A stretch of 64,000 bases of DNA from Streptococcus sp. 2342 (GTDB lineage Bacteria > Bacillota > Bacilli > Lactobacillales > Streptococcaceae), in assembly GCF_013276795.1 (NCBI RefSeq), contig NZ_VMLR01000002.1, positions 140,645-204,644 of the forward strand, in the 5' to 3' direction. Numbering within the stretch: position 1 is the stretch's first letter; the number at the start of each line of letters is the position of its first letter. This document shows positions 20,043 through 29,639 of this stretch, piece by piece. The position numbers and the translations under genes are program-made. The notes below the pieces were generated by a model. That model saw nothing but the letters and a program-made list of their open reading frames with translations, was not told the origin of the DNA and did no database searches.

Positions 20043-20077
20043 ATCAAGCCAGGTCCAAGGGGATTTGGCTTTTTTGC
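20043..20077 (+). terminator. Amylase gene terminator
   Basis: caagccaggtcc pairs with ggatttggctt, followed by TTTTTT, 13 bp after the stop codon. Confidence 0.75.
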
Positions 20078-20114
20078 ATTCACAAAAAGACCTACCCAAA
20101 TGGATAGATCTTTA

Positions 20115-20264
20115 AACTCAATGAAAATCAAAGAGCAAACTAGGAAGCTAGCCGTAGGTTGCTCAAAGCACTGCTTTGAGGCTGTAGATAAGACTGACGA
20201 AGTCAGTCACATATAAAATCGAAGGTGAAGCTGACGTTGTTTGAAGAGATTTTCGAAGAGTATT
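20115..20264 (-). repeat. BOX element (A-B-C), inverted
   Basis: Reads actcaatgaaaatcaaag to tcgaagagtat, so it is in reverse orientation. One boxB module with gactgacgaagtcagtc is present. It fills the spacer between the convergent amylase and alaS genes and ends 7 bp from the alaS stop. Confidence 0.92.
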
Positions 20265-20270
20265 ACTTGA

Positions 20271-22889
20271 TTACAATTTACCTGCTACTGCATCCAACAA
20301 TTCTTGGATTTTAGCTTGGTTGCTTCCTCCTGCCATGGCCATGTCTGGTTTACCACCACCACGTCCATCGACGATTGGTGCCAATTCTTTGACAAGGTTT
20401 CCTGCATGAAGGTCTTTTGTTTTACTTGCTACAAGAACATTGACTTTGTCACCGATAGCAGCAACTAGGACAAGCAAGTCAGAGTAGTCTTTTTGTTTCC
20501 AATTATCTGCAAAGGTACGAAGGGCACCGGCATCTGATACAGACACTTGACTAGCAATGTAACGGTGACCGTTGACTTCCTTAACATCCTTGAAGATGTC
20601 ACCTGCGGCTGCAGCTGCGGCTTTTTCTTTCAACTCAGCATTTTCTTTTTGAAGCTGACGAAGTTGTTCTTGAAGTCCTTCTACCTTGTGAGGTACTTCT
20701 TTAAGTTGAGGTGCTTTCAGGGTTGCTGCGACAGCTTTAAGTGCGTCTTCTTGTTCACGATAGGCTTCAAAGGCTTCCTTACCAGTCACTGCTAAAATAC
20801 GGCGAGTTCCTGATCCGATACCTTCTTCTTTGACAATCTTGAAGAGGCCAATTTCAGAAGTGTTGCCAACGTGGGTACCACCACAAAGCTCAATAGAGTA
20901 GTCGCCGATAGTCACGACACGGACTTCCTTGCCGTATTTCTCACCAAAGAGGGCCATAGCTCCCATTTCCTTAGCAGTGTCAATATCCGTTTCAACTGTC
21001 TTCACTTCAAGAGCTTCCCAGATTTTCTCGTTGACTTGCTGTTCAATCGCACGCAATTCTTCTGCAGTTACTGCTTGGAAGTGGGTGAAGTCAAAGCGAA
21101 GGAATTCAACTTCGTTAAGAGATCCTGCTTGTGTCGCGTGGCTTCCAAGGATATTGTGAAGGGCAGCGTGAAGCAAGTGAGTCGCAGTGTGGTTTTTCAT
21201 GACACGGTGACGACGATTGCTATCGATTGCCAAGGTATATTCTTGGTTCAAGGCAAGCGGTGCAAGGACTTCAACTGTATGAAGAGCTTGTCCGTTTGGA
21301 GCTTTTTGAACATTTGTCACAGTAGCTACGACCTTACCTGACTCATCCAAGATTTGTCCGTGGTCAGCTACTTGTCCACCCATTTCAGCATAGAATGGCG
21401 TTTCCGCAAAGATAAGAGAGGCAGTTCCTTCTGACACAGCTTCTACTTCTGCATTGTCAGCCACGATAGCCACCAATTTAGAAGACAATTGGCTAGCATT
21501 GTAGTTGAAGACACTTTCTACAGTGATGTTTTGAAGGGTTTCATTTTGCATACCCATTGAGCCACCCTTGACAGCTGAGGCACGCGCGCGTTCTTGCTGT
21601 TCTTTCATGGCTGCTTCAAAGCCTTCACGGTCCACAGTCATACCAGCTTCTTCAGCGATTTCTTCAGTCAATTCAACTGGGAATCCATAAGTGTCATAGA
21701 GTTTGAATACATCTGAACCAGCAATGACAGATTGACCTTTTTCTTTCAAGTCAGCTACAATGCCTTGGGCAAAGTGTTGACCTGAGTGAAGGGTACGAGC
21801 AAATGATTCTTCTTCGCTCTTAACGATTTTTTCGATAAAGTCACGTTTTTCAAGCACTTCTGGGTAGTAGCTTTCCATGATTTTTCCAACGGTTGGAACG
21901 AGTTTGTAAAGGAAAGGCTCGTTGATTCCCAATTTTTGACCATGCATAGACGCACGACGGAGCAGACGACGAAGGACATAACCACGACCTTCATTTCCTG
22001 GAAGGGCACCATCACCGATGGCAAATGAGAGTGAACGGATGTGGTCTGCGATAACTTTAAAGCTCATGTTGTCGCCATCTTGGTCATAGACCTTACCAGA
22101 CAATTTCTCCACTTCACGGATGATCGGCATGAAGAGGTCCGTTTCAAAGTTGGTCTTAGCCCCTTGGATAACCGCCACCAAACGCTCCAAACCAGCGCCC
22201 GTATCAATGTTCTTGTGTGGCAGTTCCTTGTATTCGCTACGAGGAACAGCAGGGTCTGCGTTAAATTGTGACAAAACGATGTTCCAGATTTCAATATAAC
22301 GGTCGTTTTCAATATCTTCTGCAAGCAGGCGAAGACCGATATTTTCTGGGTCAAAAGCCTCTCCACGGTCAAAGAAAATCTCTGTATCTGGTCCAGAAGG
22401 TCCCGCACCGATTTCCCAGAAGTTGTCCTCGATTGGAATCAAGTGACTTGGATCCACTCCCACTTCAATCCAGCGGTTGTAAGAATCTTTATCATCTGGA
22501 TAGTAAGTCATGTAAAGTTTTTCAGCAGGGAAATCAAACCACCCAGGGCTTGTCAAAAGCTCGTAAGCCCAAGTGATGGCTTCGTCACGGAAGTAATCCC
22601 CGATAGAGAAGTTCCCCAACATTTCAAACATGGTATGGTGACGTGCAGTCTTCCCTACGTTTTCGATGTCGTTGGTACGGATAGCCTTTTGGGCATTGGT
22701 AATACGTGGATTTTCAGGGATAATGGTCCCGTCAAAGTATTTCTTAAGGGTTGCTACCCCAGAGTTGATCCACAAAAGTGTAGGGTCATTTACAGGAACC
22801 AAGCTCACTGATGGTTCTACTGAGTGACCTTTGGTCGCCCAGAAATCAAGCCACATTTGGCGTACTTGTGCACTAGATAGTTGTTTCAT
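20271..22889 (-). CDS. alaS: Alanyl-tRNA synthetase
   Basis: AlaRS charges tRNA-Ala in the cytoplasm. The 872-residue product has the class II core ([38 protein letters not shown]), the editing domain zinc motif [11 protein letters not shown] plus CGGTH, and the C-terminal coiled coil ([15 protein letters not shown]) with the C-Ala domain ending [16 protein letters not shown] lies 6 bp before the ATG. It is the second gene of a T-box-controlled operon, behind a LURP-one-type gene. Identity is certain. Confidence 0.97.
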   Translation of the reverse strand: MKQLSSAQVRQMWLDFWATKGHSVEPSVSLVPVNDPTLLWINSGVATLKKYFDGTIIPENPRITNAQKAIRTNDIENVGKTARHHTMFEMLGNFSIGDYFRDEAITWAYELLTSPGWFDFPAEKLYMTYYPDDKDSYNRWIEVGVDPSHLIPIEDNFWEIGAGPSGPDTEIFFDRGEAFDPENIGLRLLAEDIENDRYIEIWNIVLSQFNADPAVPRSEYKELPHKNIDTGAGLERLVAVIQGAKTNFETDLFMPIIREVEKLSGKVYDQDGDNMSFKVIADHIRSLSFAIGDGALPGNEGRGYVLRRLLRRASMHGQKLGINEPFLYKLVPTVGKIMESYYPEVLEKRDFIEKIVKSEEESFARTLHSGQHFAQGIVADLKEKGQSVIAGSDVFKLYDTYGFPVELTEEIAEEAGMTVDREGFEAAMKEQQERARASAVKGGSMGMQNETLQNITVESVFNYNASQLSSKLVAIVADNAEVEAVSEGTASLIFAETPFYAEMGGQVADHGQILDESGKVVATVTNVQKAPNGQALHTVEVLAPLALNQEYTLAIDSNRRHRVMKNHTATHLLHAALHNILGSHATQAGSLNEVEFLRFDFTHFQAVTAEELRAIEQQVNEKIWEALEVKTVETDIDTAKEMGAMALFGEKYGKEVRVVTIGDYSIELCGGTHVGNTSEIGLFKIVKEEGIGSGTRRILAVTGKEAFEAYREQEDALKAVAATLKAPQLKEVPHKVEGLQEQLRQLQKENAELKEKAAAAAAGDIFKDVKEVNGHRYIASQVSVSDAGALRTFADNWKQKDYSDLLVLVAAIGDKVNVLVASKTKDLHAGNLVKELAPIVDGRGGGKPDMAMAGGSNQAKIQELLDAVAGKL

Positions 22890-22910
22890 ATTGTCTCCTT
22901 ATTTACTTGT

Positions 22911-23396
22911 TTAATGTGATTGGCTTTCCAGCATTTCCACATAGTCAATCGCAACACAGAGGGAAATGACTAGATCTGCATAATCGTCCTCAAGAACCGT
23001 TACGGTATAGGTAGAGGTCAGATGGAAGAGTTCCTTCTTAATTTCTGCAATCAGCTGATCGCGATCATCTAGCAATTTGAAATTCAAATCCCATATATTG
23101 CCCTCGATACGAAGACCTAGATTATCAAACTCATACTTATCTCGCCAGAAGGTCAACTTCTTACGAATGACAAAACTCGAGCCATCCTGAAGCTGAATCT
23201 CAAAACGAGGTAGTAAGGTTAAGATTTCTTTACTGATCTGACTAACCTGTTCACCATTAGCATCATAGATGATAAAAGTTTTGGGAATTTTAAAAAATGA
23301 TCCCTCCACCTGATAGGCTATTTCTCCCCTGTCATCCTTGATAGCGAAGCGTTCGCCTCCAAGACGAAACTTTTGTTTGACAAGAAATGTTTTCAT
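22911..23396 (-). CDS. LURP-one-related (YxjI/DUF567-like) protein
   Basis: A 161-residue beta-rich soluble protein starting MKTFLVKQKFRLGGERFAI and containing KDDRGEIAYQVEGSFFKIPK. This is the LURP-one/phospholipid-scramblase-like fold pattern. Its function in bacteria is unknown. The start at 23396 has GGAGGT 5 bp upstream; an upstream in-frame TTG lies on that ribosome-binding site. It lies between the T-box leader and alaS, 21 bp before alaS, so its expression should follow alanine starvation. No membrane segment is visible. Confidence 0.8.
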   Translation of the reverse strand: MKTFLVKQKFRLGGERFAIKDDRGEIAYQVEGSFFKIPKTFIIYDANGEQVSQISKEILTLLPRFEIQLQDGSSFVIRKKLTFWRDKYEFDNLGLRIEGNIWDLNFKLLDDRDQLIAEIKKELFHLTSTYTVTVLEDDYADLVISLCVAIDYVEMLESQSH

Positions 23397-23404
23397 CAAC
23401 ACCT

Positions 23405-23596
23405 CCAAAAATCAAAAGACAAGCTCATATCACGAAGGGCGAAAAACCGCGGTACCACCTTCATTCAATGAACTTGTCATTCTCTTGTTCTTATGCAATT
23501 GTATGATTGAGTAGCATGACTTCCTAGCTTAGATGGCTCGCAGCACCGCCATTTCTCTGGACTAAGACAAGTGAAAATCAATTCTCAACTCTCTTA
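23405..23596 (-). promoter_or_regulatory. T-box riboswitch, alanine type
   Basis: The minus-strand leader contains the T-box core aaggtggtaccgcgg, whose TGGT is complementary to the ACCA end of tRNA-Ala. A Stem I specifier region ggtgctgcgagcc includes the Ala codon GCT. The competing terminator is formed by gacaagttcat (23468-23478) and atgagcttgtc (23418-23428), followed by a T-rich run. It controls the LURP-one gene and alaS. Confidence 0.93.
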
Positions 23597-23624
23597 TTAT
23601 AACGTTTTTTTAAGTCTGCGTCAA
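23596..23624 (-). promoter_or_regulatory. Promoter of the T-box/alaS operon
   Basis: TTGACG (23619-23624), 17 bp, TATAAT (23596-23601) on the minus strand. Confidence 0.85.
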
Positions 23625-23691
23625 CTGGAAATGATTCTAACCAAATAGCATGTGTTAGCCATAAGTTAACTTTCTGCATTAACCTCTTAAT

Positions 23692-24480
23692 TTATCTAGA
23701 TCTACTTCGTGATGTTTGAGAATTTTTGGGCTTATAAATTGAAATTTTAATTCTTGTATTTTCCAAACGAACCTCTTCCCCTGCCTTAGGTCTTTGATCA
23801 ACCACTGTTCCTTCAGCAGTACCCTCAGGAGCACTGGCTACTTCCACTATTTCAATATTAGCTTCTTTTATACCAACAATATTGATTAAATTATTTTTGG
23901 TAAACTCTAAACTAGAACCAATATAACTTGGCATTGTAGCACTAGTTCGTTTTTTTGCAACAGTCAAAATAATACCTGATGAATCATTCAAATCATATAA
24001 AGTTCCCTCTGACAAACTCTGACGTAAAATTGTACCGGGAGAATATTCATCACTTTCTTCCTCCTCAACTTTTATATGATTCTCAGGAATATTTTTACTC
24101 TTCAATTCAGCTATAACATCCGAGTATTTTTGACCAATGTAGTTTCCAATATATACTTTTGTAGCCTGTGGTCTAGAAGAGGCAGAACTTGTAGATGAAG
24201 TTTGTTTATCTTTAGCTTTATTTCCACCAAGAGAAGCTTGCTTTGTAGAACTTGTGGAGCTTACTGAATTAGATGATTGAGTTGATTGAGTTGATTGAGT
24301 TGATTGCTTAGTACTGTTATGAGATGATTTGGACTTACTCATACCTATGAAAAAAGTTCCAATTATCACTAATAAAAGTAAGCTTGTAGCTATTCCGAAA
24401 AACCACTTTATTCTATTGATTTTCTCTCGATGATACCTTGCTAATTCTTCCTGTTCTTTTTCTCTCTCTTTCTCAAGCAT
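23692..24480 (-). CDS. Membrane-anchored PASTA-domain protein, 3' part of a split gene
   Basis: The 262-residue reading has a charged N-terminus ([18 protein letters not shown]), one membrane segment (about 27-48, [20 protein letters not shown]), a Ser/Thr/Gln-rich linker with STQ repeats (57-105), and two PASTA-like domains (about 106-180 and 183-255; the second has [12 protein letters not shown]). Topology should put the PASTA part outside. PASTA domains bind muropeptides or beta-lactams in StkP-type kinases; no kinase domain is present here. The frame is open upstream for 30 codons to an in-frame TAA that ends the gene at 24571-24849. The two were probably one gene. Whether this half is translated alone from the ATG at 24480 is uncertain. 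Confidence 0.75.
   Translation of the reverse strand: MLEKEREKEQEELARYHREKINRIKWFFGIATSLLLLVIIGTFFIGMSKSKSSHNSTKQSTQSTQSTQSSNSVSSTSSTKQASLGGNKAKDKQTSSTSSASSRPQATKVYIGNYIGQKYSDVIAELKSKNIPENHIKVEEEESDEYSPGTILRQSLSEGTLYDLNDSSGIILTVAKKRTSATMPSYIGSSLEFTKNNLINIVGIKEANIEIVEVASAPEGTAEGTVVDQRPKAGEEVRLENTRIKISIYKPKNSQTSRSRSR
24272..24306. repeat. 9-bp tandem repeat in the PASTA gene linker
   Basis: About three and a half copies of ttgattgag encode the STQ triplet repeat. The unit is a multiple of three, so copy-number change would alter linker length without shifting the frame. Confidence 0.75.
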
Positions 24481-24570
24481 ATATTGATTATACTCAGTTT
24501 CTGCTTCTGCTAAGAGTATCTGAATTCTCCCTCTCTCATCTTCAGTTTCAGCTTTGGCCCATAGTTTTTT

Positions 24571-24849
24571 TTAATCAAATATATTATCTTTATATTGTTG
24601 CTCTTTACGTAGTTCTAACTCTCTTTCATGTCTAAATTTCTCATCCCATTGTCGCTGACGTTCTAGTTCATTTCTCTCCTCTAATGCCTCATTCTGCTTC
24701 CAAGCAAGACGATTTTGTTCTTGTAATGCTGCGTGTTGTTTTTGGTTAGATTCTTGCTGCTCCCATCTTTGTTGTTCTAACAAATTATTTTGTCTTCTTA
24801 ATTCTTGATTTCGTTCTGCATCTCGAAGATCTCTTTCCCAATTATTCAA
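24571..24849 (-). CDS. Coiled-coil protein, 5' part of the split PASTA gene
   Basis: A 92-residue, highly charged, Gln/Glu/Arg-rich helix (NNWERDLRDAERNQELRRQN, LERQRQWDEKFRHERELELR) with no hydrophobic core segment, so a coiled coil. The start is TTG at 24849, 10 bp after AGAAGGAGG, which itself follows the stop of the GIY-YIG gene. The reading stops at TAA (24571-24573), but the same frame continues without further stops through [14 protein letters not shown] to the PASTA protein. The stop is probably a nonsense mutation in a gene of about 385 codons. The function is unknown. Confidence 0.7.
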   Translation of the reverse strand: MNNWERDLRDAERNQELRRQNNLLEQQRWEQQESNQKQHAALQEQNRLAWKQNEALEERNELERQRQWDEKFRHERELELRKEQQYKDNIFD

Positions 24850-24866
24850 ACTATTTATACCTCCTT

Positions 24867-25691
24867 CTAATTTGAATTATATCCATGTTCTTTAGATTTT
24901 AAAACTTCTTTCCACCAGGATTCACGTTTTAAAACAAATTTATCATCTATTTTTCCATTATAGTTTTCTAATACAGAGTATTGAAAATTATCTTTAACAT
25001 AATTAAACCCTTGTTTTTCAACTAAAATCTTAAGTTCTTTGTTGCCACCATGTCCATTATCCACATAGGATTGCCAACGTTGTAAAAGCATACCATAATT
25101 TGAAGTTGCTGATCCGACATATAATTTACCATTCTGCTTATCAGTAATAAGATAAACAGCCTTTTGATTTTGTAAAGCAGTTATCCAATCTTTTTTTCTC
25201 AAACGTAAAATCAATTCTAAGTCTCTATAAGATAAAGAAATATTATCATAACCCGGAAATTCTTCCCCACCAAATGAATCTGATAACAATTGCTCTATAA
25301 TCAATTCTTCATTACAAGTTGAATATTTTAGAACTGAACCTCTAGATTTTTTTCTATACCTAATAATTAAACGCCCAAAAAGTGCAGAATACTCATTCAA
25401 TTCAATTCCTTCATAGTTCTGACCCCCAGTTACAAAAAGTTCCTTGGTAACTTCTTTTATTGTAGTCAATAACCATTTATTATTATCTATCTTAATAAAA
25501 TTTATAACGATATCTCCAACATTAAAATATCGCTTATTTGTTCTCCAAAATAGATTGTAGTTGTTTATTATTTCCTCATCTCTTAAATAGGTCTGAATTG
25601 GGTTTTCTCCAGTCCAATTATTAAACTTCACCTTGAATTTCCATTGATTTTGTTCACTTATATTCAAAATATCATTTAACTTTAAATCCAT
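24867..25691 (-). CDS. GIY-YIG domain protein
   Basis: A 274-residue AT-rich gene. The C-terminal part (about 175-274) carries a GIY-YIG fold: AVYLITDKQNGKLYVGSA supplies the two Tyr motifs, LLQRWQSY the Arg, and LKRESWWKEVL the metal-binding Glu. The N-terminal 170 residues (KFKVKFNNWTGENPIQTYL...) have no recognised domain and could bind nucleic acid. Such stand-alone proteins are scattered in Firmicutes, with unknown role. Its stop is directly followed by the ribosome-binding site of the coiled-coil gene, so they form one operon under a TTGACC-17-TATAAT promoter. The ribosome-binding site of this gene itself is weak. Confidence 0.78.
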   Translation of the reverse strand: MDLKLNDILNISEQNQWKFKVKFNNWTGENPIQTYLRDEEIINNYNLFWRTNKRYFNVGDIVINFIKIDNNKWLLTTIKEVTKELFVTGGQNYEGIELNEYSALFGRLIIRYRKKSRGSVLKYSTCNEELIIEQLLSDSFGGEEFPGYDNISLSYRDLELILRLRKKDWITALQNQKAVYLITDKQNGKLYVGSATSNYGMLLQRWQSYVDNGHGGNKELKILVEKQGFNYVKDNFQYSVLENYNGKIDDKFVLKRESWWKEVLKSKEHGYNSN

Positions 25692-25741
25692 AACAAAACT
25701 TTATTCCCCATAATATTTGCTAAATTTTACATTTCTCACAT

Positions 25742-25770
25742 ATTATACAAAAATGTATAGTTATGGTCAA
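25742..25770 (-). promoter_or_regulatory. Promoter of the GIY-YIG/PASTA operon
   Basis: TTGACC (25765-25770), 17 bp, TATAAT (25742-25747) on the minus strand, about 50 bp before the ATG. Confidence 0.8.
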
Positions 25771-25806
25771 ACTTTTATCAGGTTACTTTAATTAATAGCT
25801 GTCATC

Positions 25807-25839
25807 AAAAAAACGAACCAGCTTAACTGATTCGTTTTC
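25807..25839 (-). terminator. potABCD terminator
   Basis: Minus strand: aaaacgaa, loop of about 13 nt, ttcgtttt, then more T residues. It is 14 bp past the potD stop. Confidence 0.85.
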
Positions 25840-25852
25840 GTACATTCTACTC

Positions 25853-26923
25853 CTACTTCCGATACATTTTAAACTGTAGGAAGAGGTCGCTATATTTTCC
25901 TGTCCATTTATGGTCAAATTTTTCATAAACTTCTAGGTGTTTCATGGTTTCAGCATCAGGATAGAAGGCCTTGTCTTCTTTTTTCTCCTCTGGGAGTAGT
26001 TCCTTGGCTGGTAGGTTTGGTGTTGAATAACCGACATACTCTGCATTTTTAAGAGCATTTTCAGGTTTCAACATAAAGTTGATAAAGGCATAGGCTGCGT
26101 CTTGGTTTTTAACTGTTTTGGGAATGACCATATTGTCAAACCAAAGGTTGCTGGCCTCAGTCGGTACCACATAACGTAGATTTTCATTTTTTTCTAGCAT
26201 TTGGCTAGCTTCCCCAGAGAAGGTCACGCCGATAGCAGCGTTATTCTGAATCATGTAGCCCTTCATTTCGTCCGCCACAATAGCCTTTATATTTGGAGTG
26301 AGCTTGTAAAGCTTATCCACTGTCTCTTCCAACTGCTGGGTATCCTTGGAGTTGAGGCTATAGCCAAGGGAATTGAGTCCTAGTCCCAGCACCTCACGCG
26401 CCCCATCAAAGAGCATGATAGAGTTCTTATACTCTGGCTTCCAGAGGTCATCCCAATGCTCAGGCACTTCATCGACCATAGTTTCATTGTAGACAATTCC
26501 CAGTGTTCCCCAGAAGTAAGGAATAGAGAATTTATTACCTGGATCAAAGGATTGGTTGAGAAACTCTGGTCCGATATTTTCGATTCCTTCAAGTTTTGAA
26601 TAATCAAGTGGCACCAAGAGGTCTTCGTCCTTCATCTTGTTAATCATGTACTCACTTGGGATGGCAATATCATAAGTCGTTCCACCCTGCTTAATCTTGG
26701 TATACATGGCTTCGTTGGAATCAAAGGTCTCATACTGGACTTGGATTCCTGTTTCTTCTGTGAATTGCTCCAAGAGTTCTGGATCGATATAGTCTCCCCA
26801 GTTGTAGATAACCAGTTTTTGACTATCTCGGCTATTTATTTTACTATCTAGATGCGTCGCAATTCCCCACAAGATCAAGATAATGGCTGCAATTCCTGCT
26901 AAAAATGAATAGAGTTTTTTCAT
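25853..26923 (-). CDS. potD: Spermidine/putrescine-binding protein PotD
   Basis: PotD is the extracytoplasmic polyamine receptor of the PotABCD importer. The 356-residue product has an N-terminal hydrophobic anchor (FLAGIAAIILILWGIA) without a lipobox Cys, and family motifs LVIYNWGDYIDP, YDIAIPSEYMI and the WGTLGIVYNE segment that contributes to the binding cleft. Its ATG overlaps the potC stop (ATGA), so translation is coupled. It is the last gene of murB-potABCD and is followed by a terminator. Confidence 0.95.
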   Translation of the reverse strand: MKKLYSFLAGIAAIILILWGIATHLDSKINSRDSQKLVIYNWGDYIDPELLEQFTEETGIQVQYETFDSNEAMYTKIKQGGTTYDIAIPSEYMINKMKDEDLLVPLDYSKLEGIENIGPEFLNQSFDPGNKFSIPYFWGTLGIVYNETMVDEVPEHWDDLWKPEYKNSIMLFDGAREVLGLGLNSLGYSLNSKDTQQLEETVDKLYKLTPNIKAIVADEMKGYMIQNNAAIGVTFSGEASQMLEKNENLRYVVPTEASNLWFDNMVIPKTVKNQDAAYAFINFMLKPENALKNAEYVGYSTPNLPAKELLPEEKKEDKAFYPDAETMKHLEVYEKFDHKWTGKYSDLFLQFKMYRK

Positions 26924-27693
26924 GCTTGCTCCTCCTTTTCACGTGAGATAAAGTAATATCCAACCACTAGGATAATACTAAAGAGAAAGACAAGGGCAGA
27001 CAGGGCATTGATTTCTAGCGAAATTCCCTTACGGGCACGAGAGTAAATCTCGACTGATAGGGTTGAAAAGCCATTTCCCGTCACAAAGAAGGTCACAGCA
27101 AAGTCATCTAGCGAATAGGTGAAGGCCATGAAATAACCTGCAATGATAGACGGAGTCAGGTAAGGAAGCATAATTTCCTTGAACATCTGAAATTGACTGG
27201 CACCAAGGTCATAGGCCGCATGAATCATGTCACCGTTCATTTCCTTGAGACGAGGCAAAACCATCAAGACCACGATAGGAATGGAGAAGGCCACGTGACT
27301 AGAAAGAACGGTCAAAAAGCCAAGTGAAAACTTGAGTTGGGTAAAGAGAATCAAGAAGCTGGCACCAATCATAACGTCAGGCGCAACCATGAGGATATTA
27401 TTGAGTGATAGAAAGGCTTCTTGGTATTTCTTACGAGACTGGTAGATGTAAATGGCACCAAAAGTCCCGATAATGGTCGCAATCAAGGCTGACAGGAAGG
27501 CCAAGAAAAAGGTCTGAGTTACAATCAACATAAGACGACCATCGCCAAACATGGTTTTAAAATGGCTCAAGCTAAAGCCTGTAAAGCTATTCATGTCATT
27601 GCCTGCATTAAAGGCATAGCCAATCAGGTAAAAAATCGGCAGGTAGAGGACAAGAAAGACCAGTCCTAGATAAAGGTTGGCAAATTTTTTCAT
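26920..27693 (-). CDS. potC: Spermidine/putrescine ABC transporter permease PotC
   Basis: A 257-residue inner-membrane subunit with six predicted membrane segments and the EAA loop AAYDLGASQFQMFKEIMLPYL that docks on PotA. The start [13 protein letters not shown] at 27693 follows GGAGAG by 4 bp and overlaps the potB stop as ATGA. A longer reading of nine residues has no ribosome-binding site. Confidence 0.94.
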   Translation of the reverse strand: MKKFANLYLGLVFLVLYLPIFYLIGYAFNAGNDMNSFTGFSLSHFKTMFGDGRLMLIVTQTFFLAFLSALIATIIGTFGAIYIYQSRKKYQEAFLSLNNILMVAPDVMIGASFLILFTQLKFSLGFLTVLSSHVAFSIPIVVLMVLPRLKEMNGDMIHAAYDLGASQFQMFKEIMLPYLTPSIIAGYFMAFTYSLDDFAVTFFVTGNGFSTLSVEIYSRARKGISLEINALSALVFLFSIILVVGYYFISREKEEQA

Positions 27694-28496
27694 CGTTCTC
27701 TCCTTTCCTTGGTCACCCACATGGTGATGAACATGGTCAGGATGAGAATCACACCGATGGTTGAACCCATACCGTAGTTGTCATTGGTCAGGAAGTTCTG
27801 CTCAATGGCTGTTCCCAGCGTGATAACGCGGTTCCCACCAATCAAACGGGTCAGCATGAAGAGACTCAAACTTGGGATAAAGACCGACTGAACTCCACTT
27901 CGCACCCCATTCATCGATAGAGGGAAGATGACATGGCGGAAAGTCTCCCACTTGGTAGCACCGAGGTCATAGCTGGCATTGATGAGATTGTTATCCATAT
28001 CGTCCAAGACATTGAAAATGGGCAAAATCATAAAAGGAAGCTCGATGTAGCTTGCGACAAAGATAAAGGAGAAATCGGTAAAGAGCAACTGTTGCGAACC
28101 GATTCCGATAAATTCCAAGAATTGGTTAATAGAGCCATTTTGACCAAAAATCCCGATAAAGGCATAGGCTTTAAGGAGCAAATTGACCCAGGTTGGCAGG
28201 ATAATCAGCATGAGCCAAAGTTGACGGTGCTTGAGACGGGTCAAAAAGAGGGCTGTTGGATAGCTGATAAGCAAGGTTACAAAGGTCACAATTCCTGCAT
28301 AAAGCACGGAGTTAAAGCTCATTTTGAGGTAGGTCAAGTTTTGTGACGCAAAGTAAGATTTATAGTTTTCTAAGCTAAACTGGCCTTCGATATTGAAAAA
28401 GGATTGACCGAAAATCAAGACCAAGGGTGCCAGGACAAAGAGGGCAATCCAAAGCATGTAGGGCACTACAAAGAGTTTAGAGCTTGTTTTCTTCAT
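27690..28496 (-). CDS. potB: Spermidine/putrescine ABC transporter permease PotB
   Basis: A 268-residue membrane subunit with six predicted membrane segments and the EAA loop [21 protein letters not shown]. The start [11 protein letters not shown] at 28496 has GAGGA 5 bp upstream and overlaps the 3' end of potA by 20 bp, giving translational coupling. It pairs with PotC to form the polyamine channel. Confidence 0.94.
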   Translation of the reverse strand: MKKTSSKLFVVPYMLWIALFVLAPLVLIFGQSFFNIEGQFSLENYKSYFASQNLTYLKMSFNSVLYAGIVTFVTLLISYPTALFLTRLKHRQLWLMLIILPTWVNLLLKAYAFIGIFGQNGSINQFLEFIGIGSQQLLFTDFSFIFVASYIELPFMILPIFNVLDDMDNNLINASYDLGATKWETFRHVIFPLSMNGVRSGVQSVFIPSLSLFMLTRLIGGNRVITLGTAIEQNFLTNDNYGMGSTIGVILILTMFITMWVTKERRER

Positions 28497-29634
28497 CTCT
28501 TTCCTCCTCGATTGCATTGATCAGACCTGCTTCTTGCTCTTCGATTTCCACATATTCTTCGATACGGGCATCGAACTCTTCTTCTGTTTCATTGAGACGC
28601 ATGATGTGGATGTCTTCTGGTTCAAAATCCAGACCGATTTCCTCACCCACTATGGCCTTACGGGTTGAGTGGATCATCCATTCATTTCCAAGTTCGTCAT
28701 AGGCGATAATTTCATAGTGCACCCCACGGAAGAGCTGGGTATCGACCTTAACTTGGAGCTTGCCTTCTTCAGGAAGGGTAATACGCAAGTCCTCTGGACG
28801 AATGACAACCTCGACAGGCTCATTTGGCTTCATCCCACCATCGACCGCTTCAAAGCGTTTGCCGTTAAACTCAACCAAGTAGTCCTCAATCATGGTTCCT
28901 GGCAAGATATTTGACTCACCGATAAAGGTGGCAACAAAGTGGTTGATTGGCTCATCGTAGATGTCCACAGGTGTTCCAGACTGGACAATCTCGCCATCAT
29001 TCATAACGAAAATCCAGTCACTCATGGCCAGCGCTTCTTCCTGATCGTGAGTGACAAAGACAAAGGTAATGCCCAATCGTTGTTGCAATTCACGGAGCTC
29101 GTACTGCATGTCTGTTCTTAATTTCAAGTCCAGCGCTGACAAGGGCTCGTCCAACAAAACCACACGAGGTTGGTTGATGATGGCACGGGCAATAGCCACA
29201 CGCTGACGTTGTCCTCCAGAAAGTTTACGAATGGAACGTTTTTCGTAACCTTCCAACTGAACCATCTTGAGAACTTCCGCTACGCGTTTCTCGATTTCTT
29301 TCTTGTCAATTTTACGCAAGCGAAGTGGAAAGGCAACATTTTCAAACACATTCATATGTGGAAACAAGGCATAGGATTGGAAGACCGTATGGACGTCTCG
29401 CTTGTTGGTTGGGATGTCATTGATACGGACACCATCCAGCAAAATATCTCCTGTCGTCGCATCCAGTAAACCTGCAATGATGTTAAGGATAGTTGATTTC
29501 CCTGAACCAGACGCGCCTAGAAGAGTATAGAACTTCCCTTCTTCCAACTCAAAGTTGATGTCTTTGAGAACCTTGGTGTTGCTGTCTTCAAAAACTTTTG
29601 AGACGTTTTTGAATTCAATAATTGGTTTTTTCAA
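28477..29634 (-). CDS. potA: Spermidine/putrescine ABC transporter ATPase PotA
   Basis: The 385-residue ATPase has Walker [11 protein letters not shown]-loop [10 protein letters not shown], signature LSGGQRQR, Walker [14 protein letters not shown]-loop VTHDQEEA and a C-terminal TOBE-like regulatory domain (about 235-345). An extra acidic tail ([19 protein letters not shown]) extends beyond most PotA proteins. The start appears to be TTG at 29634. An out-of-frame ATG 9 bp upstream opens an 8-codon reading that overlaps the potA start, and AAGGA is better spaced for that ATG than for the TTG. It lies 159 bp after murB. Confidence 0.93.
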   Translation of the reverse strand: MKKPIIEFKNVSKVFEDSNTKVLKDINFELEEGKFYTLLGASGSGKSTILNIIAGLLDATTGDILLDGVRINDIPTNKRDVHTVFQSYALFPHMNVFENVAFPLRLRKIDKKEIEKRVAEVLKMVQLEGYEKRSIRKLSGGQRQRVAIARAIINQPRVVLLDEPLSALDLKLRTDMQYELRELQQRLGITFVFVTHDQEEALAMSDWIFVMNDGEIVQSGTPVDIYDEPINHFVATFIGESNILPGTMIEDYLVEFNGKRFEAVDGGMKPNEPVEVVIRPEDLRITLPEEGKLQVKVDTQLFRGVHYEIIAYDELGNEWMIHSTRKAIVGEEIGLDFEPEDIHIMRLNETEEEFDARIEEYVEIEEQEAGLINAIEEERDEENKL

Positions 29635-29639
29635 TTGTC

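Noticed and set aside
20871..21341. 156-codon plus-strand frame in alaS
   Set aside because: Shadow of alaS with no ribosome-binding site or recognisable protein pattern.
27933..28346. 137-codon plus-strand frame in potB
   Set aside because: Antisense to a conserved gene; no independent support.
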